Shown one piece after another: positions 1-6,808 of a DNA stretch of 64,000 bases. The stretch lies in contig SVEL01000003.1 of NCBI GenBank assembly GCA_015057425.1, forward strand, positions 1 to 64,000, given 5' to 3'. Every line of letters starts with the position of its first letter. The first letter of the stretch is position 1. The position numbers and the translations under genes were made by a program. The notes beneath the pieces are model-generated. The model searched no databases. It saw only the letters and a program-made list of their open reading frames with translations, and was not told the origin of the DNA. The stretch is from Lachnospiraceae bacterium (GTDB lineage: Bacteria > Bacillota > Clostridia > Lachnospirales > Lachnospiraceae).

Positions 1-87
1 ATAGTGACAAATCCACAGTGCTTTAAGTATTATACAGGAACAAATGAGTTCCTTAATATAACAAAAATAAAAGGAAAGGAAAAGTAA
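1..87 (+). CDS. C-terminal end of an unidentified protein (partial)
   Basis: The frame is open from the first base to a TAA at 85-87 and encodes the last 28 residues of a protein that begins upstream of the window. The tail is lysine-rich (ends in IKGKEK) and I do not recognise a family. Its position directly before a nucleotide-sugar epimerase suggests it belongs to the same surface-polysaccharide region, which is inference from context only. Confidence 0.5.
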   Translation: MVTNPQCFKYYTGTNEFLNITKIKGKEK

Positions 88-131
88 ATCCAATCATCTT
101 ATATTTGATAATTGGATTATACGAGACTATT

Positions 132-1235
132 ATGTTAGATAACAATATTAATTTATCAGGAAAAACAATACTTATCACAGGTGCTGCCGGATTTATCGGC
201 AGTAATCTTGTCATGGAACTTTTGAAGACAGTGCCGTCTATTAAAGTTATAGGTCTTGATAATATGAGCGACTATTATGATGTCAGCATTAAGGAATGGA
301 GATTGTCAGAGATAGACAAGCTTGTTGCTGAGAAATGCGTGCAAGGTTGTACATTTGAATTTATAAAAGGTTCAATAGCAGACAAAGGCTTGGTTGATAG
401 TATTTTTGAAAAATACAAACCATCAGTTGTAGTTAATCTTGCAGCACAGGCAGGTGTGCGATATAGTATCACCAATCCTGATGCTTATATGGAATCTAAT
501 GTAATTGGTTTTTATAATATTTTAGAGGCGTGTCGCCATAGTTATGATGCTATTTCCGATGAATATCAAGGTGTCGAGCATTTGGTGTATGCTTCCAGTT
601 CAAGCGTATATGGAACAAATAAGAAGATACCATATAGCACAGACGACAAAGTTGATAATCCTGTGTCATTATATGCGGCTACCAAGAAAAGTAATGAATT
701 AATGGCACATGCTTATTCGAAATTATACAATATACCATCTACGGGATTACGTTTCTTTACGGTATACGGTCCGGCGGGACGACCGGATATGGCTTATTTT
801 GGATTCACCAATAAGCTTCGTAAGGGCGAGACTATACAGATATTTAATTATGGCAATTGCAAGCGTGATTTCACTTATGTAGATGATATTGTGGAAGGTG
901 TAAAGCGTGTAATGCAGGCTGCACCGGAGAAGGTGTCAGGTGAAGATGGGCTTCCGATTCCGCCATATCGCGTGTACAATATAGGCAACAATCAGCCCGA
1001 GAATTTGCTTGATTTTGTAGATATATTGCAGCAGGAGTTAATCAGCGCAAGCGTATTGCCTGAAGATTACGATTTTGAATCCCACAAGCAGCTTGTACCA
1101 ATGCAGCCGGGTGATGTTCCTATCACTTATGCGGATACATCTGCACTTGAGCGTGATTTCGGTTTCAAGCCTAATACAAGCTTAAGGGATGGTTTGAGAA
1201 AGTTTGCGAAGTGGTATAAGGAATTTTATGGGTAG
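132..1235 (+). CDS. UDP-glucuronate 4-epimerase-type NAD-dependent epimerase
   Basis: An extended short-chain dehydrogenase/reductase, predicted to convert UDP-glucuronate to UDP-galacturonate for polysaccharide synthesis in the cytosol. The Rossmann motif TGAAGFIGSN is near the N terminus, the YAATK (YxxxK) catalytic motif is mid-protein, and AAQAGVRYSI and RDFTYVDDIVEG are characteristic of the CapI/GAE subgroup. I prefer the ATG at 132, which puts the Rossmann strand at the usual distance; a TTG at 105 in the same frame would add nine residues. Neither start has a well-placed Shine-Dalgarno. It follows the previous gene by 44 bp and ends just before a strong terminator, so it is probably the last gene of an operon entering from the left. 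Confidence 0.88.
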   Translation: MLDNNINLSGKTILITGAAGFIGSNLVMELLKTVPSIKVIGLDNMSDYYDVSIKEWRLSEIDKLVAEKCVQGCTFEFIKGSIADKGLVDSIFEKYKPSVVVNLAAQAGVRYSITNPDAYMESNVIGFYNILEACRHSYDAISDEYQGVEHLVYASSSSVYGTNKKIPYSTDDKVDNPVSLYAATKKSNELMAHAYSKLYNIPSTGLRFFTVYGPAGRPDMAYFGFTNKLRKGETIQIFNYGNCKRDFTYVDDIVEGVKRVMQAAPEKVSGEDGLPIPPYRVYNIGNNQPENLLDFVDILQQELISASVLPEDYDFESHKQLVPMQPGDVPITYADTSALERDFGFKPNTSLRDGLRKFAKWYKEFYG

Positions 1236-1265
1236 GGAATTGTAGAGATTAAGAGATGAAATAGA

Positions 1266-1303
1266 GAAGCGGAGGAATGATGAGTCCTCCGCTTCCTTTT
1301 TTA
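1266..1303 (+). terminator. Rho-independent terminator after the epimerase gene
   Basis: An 11-bp perfect stem (GAAGCGGAGGA at 1266-1276 with TCCTCCGCTTC at 1285-1295) with an 8-nt loop is followed by a T-run. It lies 31 bp after the epimerase stop codon and closes that transcription unit. Confidence 0.9.
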
Positions 1304-1385
1304 AGTACAAATTGAATGTACAATTAATTAATGAAAGAAACAAACAAAATAATCAATTTGAATAATTCTATTATGGTTGTTTCTT

Positions 1386-1769
1386 TTATATGAAAATAAA
1401 GTTCCATATAGATTTCCTCCTTCGTGAATTTTTGAGATTATAAATTTGATCTCTCATATATATATCTCTTATATAGTATGCCTGAATAATTTTTTTTAGA
1501 TAAATTTCTGTATAGCAAAAAAGATTTTTTGGCATTTGAGTATCATTATCAGTTTTGTTAGTATTATCTGCATGCTCTTCTTCAACATTGATTTCATTTG
1601 AAATGATTTCGATAATAATTGATAAATAGTCTAAATGACTAGAAAGAGCAATATTATCAGTAATTATGACGATAATACTTAAAATTAAATATGTACATTT
1701 GAGAGTCAATGCTATATGCTGTTTGTTATGCTCATATGTATTAGTTATAAAAAATGATAGTTTATGCAT
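1386..1769 (-). CDS. Hypothetical small protein with one predicted membrane segment
   Basis: A 127-residue AT-rich open frame on the minus strand. Its ATG at 1769-1767 is preceded by AAAGGA about seven bases upstream, which supports real translation. A hydrophobic stretch around residues 24-41 could cross the membrane, followed by an acidic middle (EEEHADN) and a basic C terminus (SRRRK). No family is recognised. It stands alone among gene-poor DNA with no close neighbours in the same direction, so it could be an orphan of a degraded element. Moderate to low confidence that it is a functional gene. Confidence 0.4.
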   Translation of the reverse strand: MHKLSFFITNTYEHNKQHIALTLKCTYLILSIIVIITDNIALSSHLDYLSIIIEIISNEINVEEEHADNTNKTDNDTQMPKNLFCYTEIYLKKIIQAYYIRDIYMRDQIYNLKNSRRRKSIWNFIFI

Positions 1770-1876
1770 TTTGTGTTCCTTTCTTTTGTCAAAATTTCAT
1801 TAATAGTATGTTTTTTGAGTAATGAAAAGCTAAATGTAATAACACTGATGTGATTGAAAGTAAAATTCCATAAAAA

Positions 1877-1913
1877 AAGAAGCTGTAAGAATTAAAACTT
1901 ACAGCTTCTTTTT
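1877..1913. terminator. Bidirectional intrinsic terminator
   Basis: A 13-bp perfect stem (AAGAAGCTGTAAG at 1877-1889 with its complement at 1898-1910) is flanked by A-run and T-run, so it could act on both strands. No intact gene ends directly at it on the plus strand, which fits the idea that a gene has been lost here. Confidence 0.7.
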
Positions 1914-2011
1914 GCCTTATATATAGTATGATTGTTAGGGGATGAGAAAATAAAGAATGCTAAAATACTAATATTTTCAAGCTTCTTAATTAAATGGGAT
2001 TTTACTTTTAA

Positions 2012-2140
2012 AATAGCTATACTGAATTCTATTGCTTTTTGGCGGCATATCCATTTTCTGATTTTTGGAGGGGCTATGGTGGTTATAAAGAATTCCTTGA
2101 CAAACCTACATCAATGCATCATAATATATGTATAAAATAG
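2012..2140 (+). pseudogene. Possible 3' remnant of a lost gene
   Basis: A short frame ending at TAG 2138-2140 has protein-like composition near its end (for example FWRGYGGYKEFLDKPTSMHH) and is followed at once by a terminator-like hairpin. Upstream the frame is closed by a stop at 2009-2011 and other frames are broken too. This looks like the tail of a degraded gene; the family is not recognised. Confidence 0.25.
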
Positions 2141-2173
2141 TTAGTGCTATATATGTGCGAAACTATTTTATTA
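2134..2173 (+). terminator. Weak hairpin after the 2012-2140 remnant
   Basis: AAAATAGTT at 2134-2142 pairs with AACTATTTT at 2161-2169, giving a 9-bp AT-rich stem with an 18-nt loop. It overlaps the stop codon of the putative remnant, as expected for a 3' end signal. Confidence 0.4.
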
Positions 2174-2210
2174 TCTTGGAGAGTAAAGTAATTACATAGG
2201 AGGAAGTTTT

Positions 2211-2562
2211 TTGAGCAAAATTGAATTAAATAAAGGATGTGACGGAGATACTTAGACCTTATATGGGTGAAAATATCCGAAGGATAACCCTGCTGACGGT
2301 GGGCGTGATTGTCGGAGCCGAGCAACTGATAGAGTACGCCATGGAAGGCGAGAAGGAGGAGATTGATATGTGTGAAGCAGTAAGAAGATGGGAAAAAAAG
2401 ATAGCAGAGAGAGAACGTGCGGATAAAACATATACATTTATTAATAACATAATAAAGTCAACCGGAAAGCATATAGAGGAAGCCTGTGATATGGTAGGGA
2501 TAACTGTTGCCGAGTATGAGGCTGCAATTGCAACGCTTTCAACAGTAAATACCCATAAATAA
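2211..2562 (+). pseudogene. Remnant of an Rpn/YhgA-like (PD-(D/E)XK transposase-nuclease) gene
   Basis: The open frame from GTG 2239 to the stop at 2562 resembles the C-terminal tail of Lachnospiraceae Rpn-family proteins: a hydrophobic helix, an acidic EGEKEE stretch, the MCEAVRRWEKK segment, then a small helical tail. No nuclease core is present. Just upstream, an AGGAGGAAG ribosome site and TTG at 2211 open a 14-codon frame that stops at 2255 in another frame, possibly the original N terminus joined to the C terminus by an internal deletion. A second possible start, ATG 2368 behind AAGGAGGAGA, could still express a 64-residue tail peptide. Family assignment rests on pattern recognition of the tail only. 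Confidence 0.45.
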
Positions 2563-2621
2563 TGCTGGATTACCGTATTGCGGAGCAATTTTAAAGGTTA
2601 TATTTTAATGGAAAATAGATT

Positions 2622-2657
2622 AAAAACCACTGTTTTTTTAAAAACCAGTGGTTTTTT
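2622..2657. terminator. Hairpin upstream of fic, twin of 3824-3860
   Basis: AAAAACCACTG (2622-2632) pairs with CAGTGGTTTTT (2646-2656) and is followed by a T-run. The sequence is almost the same as the hairpin after the Fic gene. It lies just upstream of the -10 box used for Fic. Confidence 0.65.
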
Positions 2658-2670
2658 AGTGGATTTTGTG

Positions 2671-2676
2671 TATAAT
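2671..2676 (+). promoter_or_regulatory. -10 box for the Fic gene
   Basis: A perfect TATAAT lies 23 bp before the Fic start codon. No good -35 is visible 17 bp upstream, because that position falls in the T-run side of the preceding hairpin, so the promoter may be weak or need an activator. Confidence 0.45.
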
Positions 2677-2698
2677 ATACTATGAAAGGAGCATAACT

Positions 2699-3781
2699 AT
2701 GGAACCATATAAAGCAAAAAAACTTCCAACTGAATACAAAATAGATAAAGAATTGTTGCGTCTGTTGGGTGAAGCCAATGTTAAATACGGTGAATATAAG
2801 TCATTGTTGAATTCCTTAAATTTTGACTCAGCATTTTTTTTAGATTCAGTGCTTTTGACTGAAAGTTATAAGTCTACTCAGATTGAAGGAACTCAGATAT
2901 CACAGGACGAGATGTATTATTTGAAATATATGGAAAAGTCCGATGATAGTAAAGAGATACAGAATCTTAAAAGAACTATAGATTTCGCATATCATAGGAT
3001 AAAATCAGGTGAAAGACTAAATATAGGATTTGTTAATGAGATGCATAAGATAACCCTTGAAAGTGTTAGAGGGGCCAAGAAAACACCTGGTCAAATCCGA
3101 ACAAACCAGAACTGGATTGGACCACGTGGTGTGGGAATAGAAGGTGCCACGTTTATTCCTCCTGCGTCTGAAGAGGTGCCGGAACTTCTTGTCAATTTGT
3201 ATGAATATATGAATGATGAATTTGTAGATCCGTTGATGGTAAATATCGCTATTGCTCATGCGCAGTTTGAAACAATACATCCTTATAAAGATGGAAATGG
3301 ACGTTTGGGTCGGGCTCTGATACCGATACAGATGTCTATGTTTGATGATGAAAAGCCTATATTATATTTGTCTGAAATTATTGAGTTATATAAGCCGTCA
3401 TATCAGAGAACTCTTATGGATTTCAGAAAAGGTAATGTAAATGGATTTATTAAATTTTTTCTTCAATGTATTATAGATCAGTGTAATAATTATATATATA
3501 AAATCGAACGGATTAAGGAAATATATAATGAGGATATGGAAACTATAAAGAAGATTAAAGGAAATTCAGTTTACAGAATAATGCCTGTCATAATGAAACA
3601 AATTGTTTTTACAAGTAAGGAAGTGTCTGATGAATCCGGCGTTTCACCAAATGTTACATCAGGTATTATAAGGCAGTTGGTAGGATTGGGTATTATTATT
3701 CCGGATCAGACCGTTATGAAGAAAGGTTATCGTTATCAACGTATATATGAAGTTTTTGTAGGCAATAAGGAGTATTTTTAA
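2699..3781 (+). CDS. Fic family protein with C-terminal winged helix
   Basis: A predicted AMPylase/nucleotidyl transferase of the Fic fold, 360 residues. The catalytic motif HPYKDGNGRLGR starts at His194 and matches HPFx(D/E)GNGRxxR. An N-terminal inhibitory helix motif, S59-TQI-E63-G64, matches (S/T)xxxE(G/N), so this is a self-inhibited (class II) Fic. The C-terminal part (about 285-350) looks like a winged-helix DNA-binding domain, as in Fic/DOC proteins of COG3177. The ATG at 2699 has AAAGGAG seven bases upstream; an upstream in-frame start at 2666 has none. The gene stands alone between two near-identical hairpins and faces an XRE regulator. The cellular target cannot be read from sequence. 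Confidence 0.9.
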   Translation: MEPYKAKKLPTEYKIDKELLRLLGEANVKYGEYKSLLNSLNFDSAFFLDSVLLTESYKSTQIEGTQISQDEMYYLKYMEKSDDSKEIQNLKRTIDFAYHRIKSGERLNIGFVNEMHKITLESVRGAKKTPGQIRTNQNWIGPRGVGIEGATFIPPASEEVPELLVNLYEYMNDEFVDPLMVNIAIAHAQFETIHPYKDGNGRLGRALIPIQMSMFDDEKPILYLSEIIELYKPSYQRTLMDFRKGNVNGFIKFFLQCIIDQCNNYIYKIERIKEIYNEDMETIKKIKGNSVYRIMPVIMKQIVFTSKEVSDESGVSPNVTSGIIRQLVGLGIIIPDQTVMKKGYRYQRIYEVFVGNKEYF

Positions 3782-3823
3782 TAATTTTACACTATAATAA
3801 TTAAAAAAGTCCATAAAACATAC

Positions 3824-3860
3824 AAAAAACCACTGTTTTTTAAAAAAACAGTGGTTTTTT
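3824..3860. terminator. Bidirectional terminator between fic and the XRE gene
   Basis: A 37-bp palindrome in which AAAAAACCACTG pairs with CAGTGGTTTTTT, with A-run and T-run flanks. It lies 42 bp after the Fic stop and 17 bp before the end of the convergent XRE gene, so it can stop transcription from both sides. It is a near copy of 2622-2657. Confidence 0.85.
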
Positions 3861-3877
3861 GCTGCGATACTCAAGCC

Positions 3878-4186
3878 TTATAATGTATCCAGAAATTCCA
3901 ACAGTCTGTCAAACTGTTCAGGCTCCAATTTTGCAGCATAATTGATTAACCGTAGCTGACGGTCTGACAAAGTTACAGTCTTTTCCGGGTCATCTAAAAA
4001 GAACTGAGACAGGGATATGCCAAAAGCATCGCATATTCTTTCGATAGAAGAGATAGTTGGCATCGTGTCACGCTTATACCATGTTGATATGGTTGATTGC
4101 GGCAGGTCGGCTCTGGTGGCGAGATAATATTCTGTCCAGCCACGTTCTTTTCTTAATTCCATAATGCGTTCTAAAACTTTATTCAT
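3878..4186 (-). CDS. XRE-family HTH transcriptional regulator
   Basis: A 102-residue Cro/C1-type regulator. The helix-turn-helix spans about residues 5-60, with a typical turn around LPQSTISTWYKRD and the SSIERICDAFGISLSQFF scaffold. A short acidic/helical C terminus follows, which may dimerise. I chose the ATG at 4186 because GGAAA lies a suitable distance upstream; an ATG at 4210 lacks a ribosome site. It is convergent with the Fic gene and divergent from glmM, and the 320-bp region before glmM carries inverted repeats that are plausible autoregulatory operators. It may control the Fic gene or itself, which is inference from adjacency. Confidence 0.85.
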   Translation of the reverse strand: MNKVLERIMELRKERGWTEYYLATRADLPQSTISTWYKRDTMPTISSIERICDAFGISLSQFFLDDPEKTVTLSDRQLRLINYAAKLEPEQFDRLLEFLDTL

Positions 4187-4265
4187 CAGTATTTCCTTGC
4201 TTACGACCATTTAATGTAATTGAAGTCGTATCCCTTTCTTTTGTTTATAGTAAGAAGATACGTTA

Positions 4266-4293
4266 ATTATAGTAAAATAAGTCGTACTATAAT
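4266..4293. promoter_or_regulatory. Candidate XRE operator with divergent -10 boxes
   Basis: ATTATAGTA (4266-4274) and TACTATAAT (4285-4293) form a perfect 9-bp inverted repeat around a 10-bp spacer. Each arm contains TATAAT on one strand, so the site would cover divergent -10 elements. A further half copy, TTATAGTAA, is at 4245-4253. Confidence 0.5.
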
Positions 4294-4318
4294 AATTGGA
4301 TGTAGTTAAGTATATATA

Positions 4319-4360
4319 ACGCAGTTGCATACTATCTAAAATTTTATGACGCAGTTGCGT
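4319..4360. repeat. Pair of ACGCAGTTGC near-palindromes, 30 bp apart
   Basis: ACGCAGTTGC occurs at 4319-4328 and 4349-4358. The second copy extends to ACGCA-GT-TGCGT, an inverted repeat with a 2-bp centre; the first has TGCAT on the right. A 30-bp spacing equals about three helical turns, so two dimers could bind on the same face. The pair lies 30 bp upstream of the glmM -35 box. Confidence 0.45.
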
Positions 4361-4389
4361 TATGGTATCAAGAAAAATACAATTTTTTA

Positions 4390-4418
4390 TTGACTGCTTT
4401 TTTTCGTTGTAGTATATT
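4390..4418 (+). promoter_or_regulatory. Sigma-A promoter of glmM-nagB
   Basis: TTGACT (4390-4395) and TATATT (4413-4418) are separated by 17 bp. The likely transcript starts about 105 bp before glmM. Confidence 0.65.
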
Positions 4419-4530
4419 TTTTCTTGTGGTAGTTAATGACTATAAGACAGTCATATACATTAATAACTATCGAAGAAAAATAAAGCGCATATAATAATAT
4501 GAAGCTTTGTTTTAACAGAAGGAGGCAAGT

Positions 4531-5886
4531 ATGGGAAAGTATTTTGGAACCGACGGATTTCGCGGAGAGGCCAATAAGGACCTTACCTATGAGCATGCAG
4601 TCAAGATAGGCCGTTTCTTGGGCTGGTATTACGGAAAGAACAATGAGAAAAAGTGTAAAGTAGTTATCGGAAAGGACACAAGACGTTCATCTTATATGTT
4701 TGAATACGCTTTGGTAGCAGGACTTACAGCTTCAGGTGCAGATGCATATCTTATGCATGTTACGACTACACCAAGTGTTTCATATGTAGCAAGAACAGAT
4801 GATTTTGATTGTGGAATTATGATTTCTGCAAGCCACAATCCATTCTACGACAATGGTATTAAGTTACTTAATAGCAATGGCGAAAAGATGGATGAGGAAA
4901 CTATTTTAAAGATAGAAGATTATATTGACGGAAAGATAGAGGTTCCTATTGCTGAGAGAGAAGAAATAGGACGCGCCATTGATTATTCTGCAGGAAGAAA
5001 TAAGTATGTAGGTTACCTGATTTCACTTGCAACAAGATCATATAAGAATGTACGTGTAGGACTTGATTGTTCTAACGGTAGCGCGTGGATGATAGCAAAA
5101 AATGTATTTGATGCTCTTGGCGCAAAGACATATGTTATCAATAATGAGCCGGATGGCTATAATATCAATACTAACTGCGGTTCTACACATATAGAAGTAT
5201 TGCAGAAGTTTGTAGTAGAAAAGGGACTTGATTTGGGATTTGCCTTTGACGGCGATGCAGACAGATGTCTTGCCGTAGACGGTTCGGGCCAGATTATTGA
5301 CGGTGACCTTATTATGTATATTTATGGTACTTATATGAAGAACCGGGGCAAACTTGATAACAATACCGTAGTTACTACGATTATGTCTAACTTTGGATTA
5401 TATAAAGCTTTTGATAAAGCAGGTATCAACTACGAAAAAACAGCTGTTGGTGATAAGTATGTATATGAAAATATGGTTGCCAACGGACATATCATCGGTG
5501 GAGAACAGTCGGGACATATTATTTTCAGCAAATATGCGACAACAGGTGATGGTATTATCACAGCACTTATGATGATGGAAGTTGTTCTTGAACAGAAGAC
5601 TACTTTGGCTAAGCTTGCTGAACCGGTTAAGATTTATCCTCAGGTACTTAAGAATATCAGAGTATTTAGTAAACCTGAAGCACAGAATGATCCGGATGTA
5701 AAGAAGGCAGTTGCTTTAGTTGCAGAAGAACTTGGTACCAATGGACGTATTCTTGTACGTGAAAGTGGTACAGAACCGGTTATTCGTGTTATGGTTGAAG
5801 CTGCTACAGATGAACTTTGCGAAAAATATGTAGATAGCGTAATTGAAGTGATTAAAGCAAAAGGACATGAAAATCCAAATAAATAA
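4531..5886 (+). CDS. glmM: Phosphoglucosamine mutase
   Basis: Interconverts glucosamine-6-phosphate and glucosamine-1-phosphate, an essential cytosolic step towards UDP-GlcNAc and peptidoglycan. The 451-residue length is usual for the family. The phosphoserine loop ISASHNP centres on Ser101, the metal-binding loop DGDADR starts at Asp240, and the C-terminal phosphate-binding loop RESGTEPVIRVM is present. AAGGAGG precedes the ATG. nagB follows after 24 bp, so mutase and deaminase that share glucosamine-6-phosphate are co-transcribed. Confidence 0.96.
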   Translation: MGKYFGTDGFRGEANKDLTYEHAVKIGRFLGWYYGKNNEKKCKVVIGKDTRRSSYMFEYALVAGLTASGADAYLMHVTTTPSVSYVARTDDFDCGIMISASHNPFYDNGIKLLNSNGEKMDEETILKIEDYIDGKIEVPIAEREEIGRAIDYSAGRNKYVGYLISLATRSYKNVRVGLDCSNGSAWMIAKNVFDALGAKTYVINNEPDGYNINTNCGSTHIEVLQKFVVEKGLDLGFAFDGDADRCLAVDGSGQIIDGDLIMYIYGTYMKNRGKLDNNTVVTTIMSNFGLYKAFDKAGINYEKTAVGDKYVYENMVANGHIIGGEQSGHIIFSKYATTGDGIITALMMMEVVLEQKTTLAKLAEPVKIYPQVLKNIRVFSKPEAQNDPDVKKAVALVAEELGTNGRILVRESGTEPVIRVMVEAATDELCEKYVDSVIEVIKAKGHENPNK

Positions 5887-5910
5887 TAAATATAAGGCGA
5901 GGTGCAATTT

Positions 5911-6642
5911 ATGAGAATATATACAGTAAAAGATTATGATGCTATGAGTGCAAAGGCTGCTGAGATTATCGCAGCTCAGATGATTTCAAAGCCAAACAGT
6001 GTGTTAGGTCTTGCAACAGGCTCCACACCTATCGGAACATATCAGAACCTGATAAAGAAGTATAATGACGGAATTATCGATTTTTCAGAAATCCGTACAG
6101 CAAACCTTGATGAGTATAAGGGACTTACACCTGATCATGACCAGAGTTATGCATACTTTATGAGAACCAATTTATTTGACCATGTAAATATTGATATGGC
6201 CAATACAAACATCCCTAATGGTCTTGTGGAAGATGCGGAAGAAGAATGTAAGCGTTATGATGCAGTTATCGACGCCCTTGGCGGTGTAGACTTACAGTTA
6301 CTTGGCATCGGTAATAATGGTCATATCGGTTTCAATGAACCTGCAGAAGCTTTTGCTAATGGAACACACAGCATCAAGCTTACTGACAATACAATCGAAG
6401 CAAATGCACGATTCTTCGCATCTAAGGATGATGTTCCTAAGTATGCGTATACAATGGGTATCAGAAACATAATGCAGGCGAAGGCTATCCTTCTTGTAGC
6501 TTCAGGTGAAGCGAAAGCAGATGCTATGTATAAGACAATCTGTGGTCCGATTACACCGGAAGTTCCTGCTTCAATCTTACAGCTTCACAGCAACGTATTT
6601 ATCGTAGCAGATGAAGCAGCTATGTCTAAAGTTAACAAATAA
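5911..6642 (+). CDS. nagB: Glucosamine-6-phosphate deaminase
   Basis: Converts glucosamine-6-phosphate to fructose-6-phosphate and ammonia. Of 243 residues, the substrate loop GLATGSTPIGTY is near the N terminus, the catalytic Asp is in NLDEYKGL (about residue 67), and the second signature GIGNNGHIGFNEPAEAF carries the catalytic His and Glu. The ATG at 5911 follows AAGGCGAGG; a GTG three codons upstream overlaps that ribosome site. It lies 24 bp behind glmM and just before a terminator, giving a two-gene amino-sugar operon able to balance wall synthesis and catabolism. Confidence 0.95.
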   Translation: MRIYTVKDYDAMSAKAAEIIAAQMISKPNSVLGLATGSTPIGTYQNLIKKYNDGIIDFSEIRTANLDEYKGLTPDHDQSYAYFMRTNLFDHVNIDMANTNIPNGLVEDAEEECKRYDAVIDALGGVDLQLLGIGNNGHIGFNEPAEAFANGTHSIKLTDNTIEANARFFASKDDVPKYAYTMGIRNIMQAKAILLVASGEAKADAMYKTICGPITPEVPASILQLHSNVFIVADEAAMSKVNK

Positions 6643-6652
6643 CAGTTTAATG

Positions 6653-6680
6653 AGGGACTTTTATATAAAGTCCCTTTTTT
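6653..6680 (+). terminator. Terminator after nagB
   Basis: AGGGACTTT (6653-6661) pairs with AAAGTCCCT (6667-6675) around a 5-nt loop and is followed by a T-run. It ends three bases before the 57-bp tandem repeat that leads to the next gene. Confidence 0.9.
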
Positions 6681-6682
6681 AC

Positions 6683-6807
6683 AAGGAGAATGCATTCTCC
6701 TGCTCGTATAAGCAGACTCGCATTTTCCTTCGGAAAATAAAGGAGAATGCATTCTCCTGCTCGCATAAGCAGGCTCGCATTTTCCTTCGGAAAATAAAGG
6801 AGAATGC
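6683..6807 (+). repeat. 57-bp tandem repeat carrying a ribosome-binding site
   Basis: Two full copies start at AAGGAGAATGC 6683 and 6740, and a third partial copy starts at 6797, an exact 57-bp period with a few differences. Each copy holds three small hairpins: GGAGAA-TGCA-TTCTCC, CTGCT...AGCAG, and ATTTTCC-TTC-GGAAAAT. In the first two copies the AAGGAG motif is paired with TTCTCC; in the third it is free and serves as the ribosome site of the MerR-methyltransferase gene at 6809. No promoter is obvious between the nagB terminator and this gene. Confidence 0.9.
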
Positions 6808-6808
6808 T

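Noticed and set aside
1932-2135. 67-codon open frame on the plus strand
   Set aside because: Starts with TTG without a ribosome site, has AT-driven hydrophobic composition, and overlaps a better protein-like fragment in another frame.
6683-6807. CRISPR-like repeats
   Set aside because: The copies are directly adjacent with no unique spacers and the unit is 57 bp, so this is a tandem duplication.
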